Positions 5,553 to 8,914 of a stretch of DNA of 8,914 nt are shown here, piece after piece. The position numbers were made by a program, and so were the translations under genes. Origin of the DNA: Proteiniphilum sp. UBA5384 (GTDB lineage Bacteria; Bacteroidota; Bacteroidia; Bacteroidales; Dysgonomonadaceae). The notes beneath the pieces were generated by a model that made no database searches, was not told the origin of the DNA, and saw only the letters and a list, made by a program, of their open reading frames with translations. The first letter of the stretch is position 1. The number at the start of each line of letters is the position of its first letter. The stretch covers positions 1 to 8,914 of the forward strand of contig NZ_DHOS01000073.1 of NCBI RefSeq assembly GCF_002410825.1, written 5' to 3'.

Positions 5553-5975
5553 ATGGGACTTTACGAAGAAATAAAAGATGTCGCAAAAGAAATAAAAAAG
5601 CAAGGCAATATTGAAATATACGCTCAGCTTATAGATTTGAGTTCTCAAGCATTAGATATGCAAAATGAGATTGTATCACTTAATGCTGAGGTTTCAGAAT
5701 TGAAAAAGTCGAAAGATATTGATAGCAAGATAGAAAGGCATTCAGAACCTTATATAACCTTAAAAGGAGATACTGAACTGATATTATATTGTTCTCGTTG
5801 TTGGGGGCATGAAGAGAAGCTGATACAAGTAAAATGTTACGATAGTGGCTCTTTCAAATGTACCCATTGCGAAAATACTGGAGTCTATGATGAAGCTAAA
5901 GATGAAGCATATTCGCAAAGACAAAGCGAGATGTACCGAAATTTAGCCGCAAGAAATAGGAGAAATCAATGGTAG
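5553..5975 (+). CDS. Coiled-coil plus zinc-ribbon protein (operon gene 3)
   Basis: 140 residues. The N-terminal half is helical (GLYEEIKDVAKEIKKQGNIEIYAQLIDLSSQALDMQ region) and continues as a coiled coil to about residue 62. A zinc ribbon follows: C80-S-R-C83-W and C103-T-H-C106, set in short beta strands (ITLKGDTELILYC; SGSFKCTHC). The tail is basic (NLAARNRRNQW). This arrangement, helical oligomerisation segment then C-x-x-C-W...C-x-x-C, resembles uncharacterised small proteins I associate with Bacteroidetes mobile elements; no function is established that I know of. It lies 6 bp after operon gene 2 and is convergent with the TIR gene, 47 bp between their stops. Confidence 0.75.
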   Translation: MGLYEEIKDVAKEIKKQGNIEIYAQLIDLSSQALDMQNEIVSLNAEVSELKKSKDIDSKIERHSEPYITLKGDTELILYCSRCWGHEEKLIQVKCYDSGSFKCTHCENTGVYDEAKDEAYSQRQSEMYRNLAARNRRNQW

Positions 5976-6022
5976 AATGGATTAGCTATGTAATGACTTG
6001 ATTTTTAAAAACTTAATTCATT

Positions 6023-6886
6023 TTATAGGTTCTTCAAATTTTGGACTATATCATCTATTGTGTGAATTGAGGTATTCAGTGCTAATTTATCCGCTAATGT
6101 TGGACTAAACTTTAAGACCTCGTCTTTTGATATTTTATGCCAAATCGGTAGAATAACTTTATGTCCATTCATTTCTCTTGCAACCATGCCGTTCAGTTCG
6201 TATTCAGTCCAATTTTTCTTAACGAATGAAGGAGATATAATGACTATCCCATAATTTGCATTTGATAAACCATAGTCAATTTTCTTTCGGAGACTATCTC
6301 CAATTTTTAGTTCAAATTCATCATACCAAACTTCAAAACCACTATTTCTTAAAGCCTCTGCTAAGTCTCTAACAATGTCATCTTTATCTTCAGAAGCATG
6401 AGAAATAAAAAAATCGTATTGTTTGTTAATCGCAAGAGCCGTTTCTTCATTTTTGGAATTATTTTGTGCTGAGTAATTCATTCCAATAAGGGTTTCTAAT
6501 TGGGATTTTTGGGTTGCAATATCTTCTTGTAATTTTCTTTGAAAACTCAATTGGTCATCCTGCATCTTTTTTTGTTCCTTCTGCTGAGCCTTCAATAATT
6601 CTTGTTTCTTTTTTCCTAATTCAGTTGATTTGGAAGCTACTTTTTTCTGATAATCTGCTATTTTTGAGCGATAACTTATTATGTCTTTTTCATATCCTTG
6701 TATTTGTCGTTGCTTCATATTAAAAGAAGATGTGGACGTGTTTTTATTGATACTGCGAGTTACTGTATCAATCTGTTTGTTTTTTGTCAATTCTTTACCG
6801 CTCTCGTCAGCTATTTTCTTTTGCAAATCTGCAATCTCTTTTTCGATGCGGTTTACTTGATTTTGATAATATGAAGAATCCATCAT
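6023..6886 (-). CDS. Coiled-coil TIR-domain protein, probable anti-phage NADase
   Basis: 287 residues. Residues 1-145 are a long charged, Gln/Lys-rich coiled coil; no membrane segment. Residues 156-285 are a TIR domain: YDFFISHASEDKD (157-169, first strand and AA loop), VWYDEFELKIGDSLRKKID (186-204, BB-loop region), YGIVIISPSFVKKNW (212-226), and EYEL (228-231), where E230 fits the conserved catalytic glutamate of NAD-cleaving TIRs. KVILPIWH (243-250) and the SPTLADKLAL stretch are typical of bacterial TIR proteins. In bacteria such domains usually cleave NAD+ or make a nucleotide signal on phage infection. The coiled coil would provide oligomerisation. No Thoeris ThsA, pAgo, or other known partner gene lies next to it. 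It lies downstream of the excisionase-like gene on the same strand but 138 bp away. Confidence 0.85.
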   Translation of the reverse strand: MMDSSYYQNQVNRIEKEIADLQKKIADESGKELTKNKQIDTVTRSINKNTSTSSFNMKQRQIQGYEKDIISYRSKIADYQKKVASKSTELGKKKQELLKAQQKEQKKMQDDQLSFQRKLQEDIATQKSQLETLIGMNYSAQNNSKNEETALAINKQYDFFISHASEDKDDIVRDLAEALRNSGFEVWYDEFELKIGDSLRKKIDYGLSNANYGIVIISPSFVKKNWTEYELNGMVAREMNGHKVILPIWHKISKDEVLKFSPTLADKLALNTSIHTIDDIVQNLKNL

Positions 6887-7024
6887 TATTGAATTTAGTA
6901 TAGGAATTAATATTCGTGTTAGCTAAGATAAGATAATAATTTTGCATTTATTATGCCGTTCCCAAACTAATAATCAATTTATTAAAAACGAGTTTATTGA
7001 TTTATTTGAGACATTATATTTGTG

Positions 7025-7363
7025 TTAATAAAATTTGTTTGCCTGATTCGCTTTAATATAGGCTTCTATGTCTTTGCGACTATAAATAATAGCCTTCTGT
7101 CCAGGTATTTTAGAATGAGGAAAGTTGTGGTAGGTGCGCATACGGTATAAGGTAGCTTTGGACTTGCCTATCCAGTCGCAAACCTCTTTTTCTGTCATTA
7201 AGTCTTTGTCACTCGAAGCCTTTGGAGTAGAGGAGCTAATTTGGCGAAGCATTAAGGTGTTAATCTCCTGCTGAACTTCGGAGAGCTTTTCATTAATAAC
7301 AAGAGCAGCTTTCATTAGCTTTCTTTGTCGTGAAAATAATTGCTTCAACTCTTTTGATTTCAT
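7025..7363 (-). CDS. Excisionase-like HTH DNA-binding protein
   Basis: 112 residues. Residues 1-40 are helical and charged (probable coiled coil). Residues about 56-105 form a MerR/excisionase-type winged helix (HTH_17 class): MTEKEVCDWIGKSKATLYRMR (helix-turn-helix), HNFPHSKIPGQKAIIYSRKDIEAYIK (wing and last helix). Proteins of this layout act beside Bacteroidetes tyrosine integrases as recombination directionality factors or regulators of excision. It lies just downstream of the integrase on the same strand, separated by an 87-bp gap that contains a terminator hairpin, so it may be transcribed separately. Whether it promotes excision here is inference from context. Confidence 0.75.
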   Translation of the reverse strand: MKSKELKQLFSRQRKLMKAALVINEKLSEVQQEINTLMLRQISSSTPKASSDKDLMTEKEVCDWIGKSKATLYRMRTYHNFPHSKIPGQKAIIYSRKDIEAYIKANQANKFY

Positions 7364-7392
7364 TTGACCTTTATTTTGCCATAAAGATACAA

Positions 7393-7419
7393 AAAATACG
7401 ACTTGTTGAGCCGTATTTT
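7393..7419 (-). terminator. Intrinsic terminator of the integrase gene
   Basis: AAAATACG (7393-7400) and CGTATTTT (7412-7419) form a perfect 8-bp stem around an 11-nt loop. On the minus strand the stem is followed by more T residues (CGTATTTTTTG). It lies 32 bp past the integrase stop and before the excisionase-like gene. Confidence 0.6.
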
Positions 7420-7450
7420 GAAATCAAATTTATCTTGAAGAAATTATCTA

Positions 7451-8644
7451 TCAGTCGTTTTTGCTTTTGAATAGCTGTGATTTCTTTGCGTGGTCATCTA
7501 CTAACTTCTTAGAGTCATTAAAATAAACCATTGTAGAGGTTATCTTGGAATGTCCTGCTAATGCTTTGATGGTTAAAACGTCAGTGCCTGCTAAAATTTG
7601 AAGTGTTACGAAGGTATGGCGGGCAACGTGGCATGAGATTGTCTTCTTTATCCCTGCCATTTTCGCAAATTCTTTTAGATGAAGATTCACCGTATTAGAG
7701 GTAACTGGATTCTCGAATACTGGTTTATCTGTTCCAATATTCTTTTTACTATTGCTAAACTCCAATAAGATAGCCTTTGCCCAAGGCTCTATAATGATTG
7801 TGACCGAATCTTTGGTTTTAACTTGCTTTTTATTGATACGTTGATTTTCCCAGTCAATATGCGACCATTTGAGGTCTAATATATCAGAAATACGCAAGCC
7901 CGTATAACAAGCTAAGAGAAACATTTGCATAGACATCCTTCGTGGAGAAAAGGCTTCAAATTGAGGAAGAAGGTTTCTCATTGCAACCAATTCATTTAAT
8001 TCAAGATAAGTTTCCCTTATTTTTGCTTTCGGCATTTTGAATTTATCACTTGCGTATGGATTTTTGATGTTTATATCGTGGCGAATCATATCAAGGATAA
8101 CGGCACGAATATTCTTGTGTTTATTCTCTCTTCCGCCGTCTTGATTGTTTTTTTCGTTCCGAAGGAAAGCGTCAAATTTTTCGATAAATTTGAGATTGAC
8201 ATCACAGATTCTTAGTTTCGGGGCGAACTCTTTGAGCATTGCATAAGTGTTATTGTAGATTCTGATAGTGTCATCATCCTTGCCCGATTTCTTTTTATCA
8301 TCTACAAATTCAAGATAGTAATCATAGAAAGAACCATTTTCAGGCTTAATTTTTTTCTTGCCTCCAAAATAATCCCGAACAAGCTGTAGAGATAGATCAC
8401 CACCCATTCCTTGTTCTGTCAGTAAGAGAGTTTCTAAATCAGACTTTATATTTCCGATAACTGTGCGGAGTGGATTTTTCTTTGGTAGTTTAGCTTTGTT
8501 ATCCCAAAGACTTTCTTCTATCTCGTAGCCTGTAGGAACTCTTATCTCTTCACCCATGACTCTAACCCAAATGTAAATGGGATAGTTGCCGTTTTTAAGC
8601 AATTTATCTTTTCTGATGCAGGGGTTTACTGAATATGGTTTCAT
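7451..8644 (-). CDS. Tyrosine recombinase, integrase of the element
   Basis: 397 residues, full length for the family. N-terminal arm-binding domain about 1-95 (LLKNGNYPIYIWVRVMGEEI), SAM-like core-binding domain about 105-195 (SFYDYYLEFVDDKKKSG), catalytic domain about 210-390. Catalytic residues are all visible: R251 in YTGLRISDILDLKW, K276 or K278 in VKTKDS, H339 and R342 in CHVARHTFV, H365 in LAGHSKITST, and nucleophile Y374 in MVYFND. It should catalyse integration and excision between the 17-bp core repeats, using the tRNA-Asp 3' end as target. Its 5' end faces the right attachment site 208 bp away, and the paired repeats at both ends are likely arm sites. The start at 8644 is supported by the conserved N-terminal pattern directly after it. 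A weak -7-like box, CTAAATTA on the plus strand (8675-8682), lies upstream. Confidence 0.93.
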   Translation of the reverse strand: MKPYSVNPCIRKDKLLKNGNYPIYIWVRVMGEEIRVPTGYEIEESLWDNKAKLPKKNPLRTVIGNIKSDLETLLLTEQGMGGDLSLQLVRDYFGGKKKIKPENGSFYDYYLEFVDDKKKSGKDDDTIRIYNNTYAMLKEFAPKLRICDVNLKFIEKFDAFLRNEKNNQDGGRENKHKNIRAVILDMIRHDINIKNPYASDKFKMPKAKIRETYLELNELVAMRNLLPQFEAFSPRRMSMQMFLLACYTGLRISDILDLKWSHIDWENQRINKKQVKTKDSVTIIIEPWAKAILLEFSNSKKNIGTDKPVFENPVTSNTVNLHLKEFAKMAGIKKTISCHVARHTFVTLQILAGTDVLTIKALAGHSKITSTMVYFNDSKKLVDDHAKKSQLFKSKND

Positions 8645-8779
8645 ATAATCTTGATTTAATCCTCAATTCATGGACTAAATTAGTAAAGTTTCTGTAATTA
8701 GAAAAATATCTTCAAAAGTTTATCACGAAGAAAAACAAGCCAAATATCAATAAACCAATCAGTTGACTAAAATAAAAAA

Positions 8780-8801
8780 CCGTCCCTTATTTCGTCCCTA
8801 A
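8780..8801 (+). repeat. Paired arm-type repeats, right end
   Basis: CCGTCCCTTA (8780-8789) and TCGTCCCTAA (8792-8801), direct repeats with a 12-bp period, the same motif, orientation and period as the pair at 611-632. They start 51 bp inside the right core repeat. Probably bound by the integrase N-terminal domain. Confidence 0.65.
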
Positions 8802-8811
8802 GCAAAAAGGA

Positions 8812-8850
8812 AAAGCTCCAAGTAGTTGATAACAACTAACTTAGAGCTTT
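8812..8850 (-). terminator. Intrinsic terminator for tRNA-Asp, carried by the element
   Basis: AAAGCTCCAAGTAGTTG (8812-8828) pairs with 8833-8850 (CAACTAACTTAGAGCTTT) through about 16 bp with one mismatch and one bulge, loop ATAA. On the minus strand it is followed by a T-rich stretch (GAGCTTTTCCTTTTT). It lies directly 3' of the tRNA but inside the element, so the element supplies the tRNA's terminator. Confidence 0.7.
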
Positions 8851-8851
8851 A

Positions 8852-8868
8852 TTTTGCGGTATGGACGG
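8852..8868. repeat. Attachment-site repeat at tRNA-Asp
   Basis: TTTTGCGGTATGGACGG, identical to 476-492. It covers the acceptor stem 3' side, the discriminator base and part of the T stem of tRNA-Asp, so integration rebuilds an intact tRNA 3' end. Confidence 0.85.
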
Positions 8869-8914
8869 GACTCGAACCCGCGACCCCCTGCGTGACAGGC
8901 AGGTATTCTAACCA
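8857..8914 (-). tRNA. tRNA-Asp (anticodon GTC), 5' end beyond the window
   Basis: On the minus strand the 3' three-quarters of a tRNA is present. The anticodon stem CCTGC/GCAGG encloses a 7-nt loop CTGTCAC with anticodon GTC (plus-strand 8894-8896). The T arm contains GGTTCGAGTCC, and the acceptor 3' side CCATACC ends in discriminator G. CCA is not encoded. The D-arm start and 5' acceptor strand lie past 8914; they should begin GGTATGG to pair with the acceptor. Confidence 0.93.

Larger units (their letters stand above)
476..8868. mobile_element. Small integrative element in tRNA-Asp with replication protein and defence-like cargo
   Basis: The boundaries are the 17-bp direct repeats at 476-492 and 8852-8868, the latter inside a tRNA-Asp gene. 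A tyrosine integrase and an excisionase-like gene lie beside the tRNA end, and paired 12-bp-spaced repeats lie just inside both ends. Internal genes are a small membrane protein, an XRE repressor, a probable nuclease, a gene II-like replication protein, a three-gene operon and a TIR protein. The excised circle would be about 8.4 kb. No conjugation machinery, standard relaxase, capsid, or assembly gene is visible, so it resembles an integrated mobilizable or satellite-like replicon rather than a complete ICE or prophage. Element type is inference; the boundaries are seen directly. Confidence 0.8.

Noticed and set aside
6002..6011. TTTTTAAAAA palindrome between the convergent operon and TIR gene
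   Set aside because: Pure A/T with no GC stem, so it is not convincing as a terminator.
6514..6723. 69-codon plus-strand reading frame, hydrophobic
   Set aside because: Antisense to the Lys/Gln-rich coiled coil of the TIR protein; such codons read backwards give Leu/Phe-rich frames.
7015..7022. TATATTTG on the plus strand reading antisense into the excisionase-like gene
   Set aside because: A perfect -7 box, but no -33 element at 19-21 bp upstream and no gene downstream on that strand; likely chance in AT-rich DNA.
527..8750. Inverted TTGATATTTTGG (527-538) and CCAAATATCAA (8740-8750) near the two ends
   Set aside because: Could be sub-terminal binding sites, but the motif is AT-rich, imperfect and at unequal distance from the cores.

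Overview
The window looks like DNA from a member of the Bacteroidales (Bacteroides/Parabacteroides/Prevotella type). Several things point that way: AT-rich genes with no Shine-Dalgarno sequences, promoter boxes of the TAnnTTTG kind, a tRNA-Asp without an encoded CCA tail, and two integrases with the arm-binding N-terminus usual for this phylum. No genus can be named from the sequence alone.

Most of the window is one small integrative element of about 8.4 kb. It lies between two copies of a 17-bp direct repeat (476-492 and 8852-8868). The right copy is the 3' end of a tRNA-Asp gene that runs off the window, so the tRNA is the attachment site. Just inside each end is a pair of CGTCCCT repeats in the same orientation, 12 bp apart, most simply read as integrase arm-binding sites. 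The integrase (7451-8644) and an excisionase-like HTH protein (7025-7363) sit at the tRNA end. Left of the inner repeat begins a second, unrelated integrase (1-239, cut by the window edge) in the same orientation. The site therefore appears to hold tandem elements, and the 476-492 repeat would be their shared junction.

From left to right the element carries: a small two-helix membrane protein (735-1037); an XRE repressor (1042-1284, minus) divergent from a probable nuclease with an EVE/PUA-like domain and a PD-(D/E)XK-like domain (1424-3031), with an inverted-repeat operator between them; a filamentous-phage gene II-like replication protein (3066-4133); about 670 bp without a convincing gene but rich in hairpins and repeats, a likely replication origin; a tightly packed three-gene operon of unknown function (zinc ribbon, membrane anchor plus beta domain, coiled coil plus zinc ribbon; 4804-5975); and a coiled-coil TIR protein convergent with it (6023-6886).

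The inferred design is a minimal mobile element: Int/Xis for integration and excision, Rep plus the adjacent noncoding region for rolling-circle replication, and cargo that looks like anti-phage defence (repressor-controlled nuclease, TIR protein, and the uncharacterised three-gene operon). No relaxase of the usual Mob type, conjugation gene or virion gene is present, so transfer would depend on a helper or on Rep itself.
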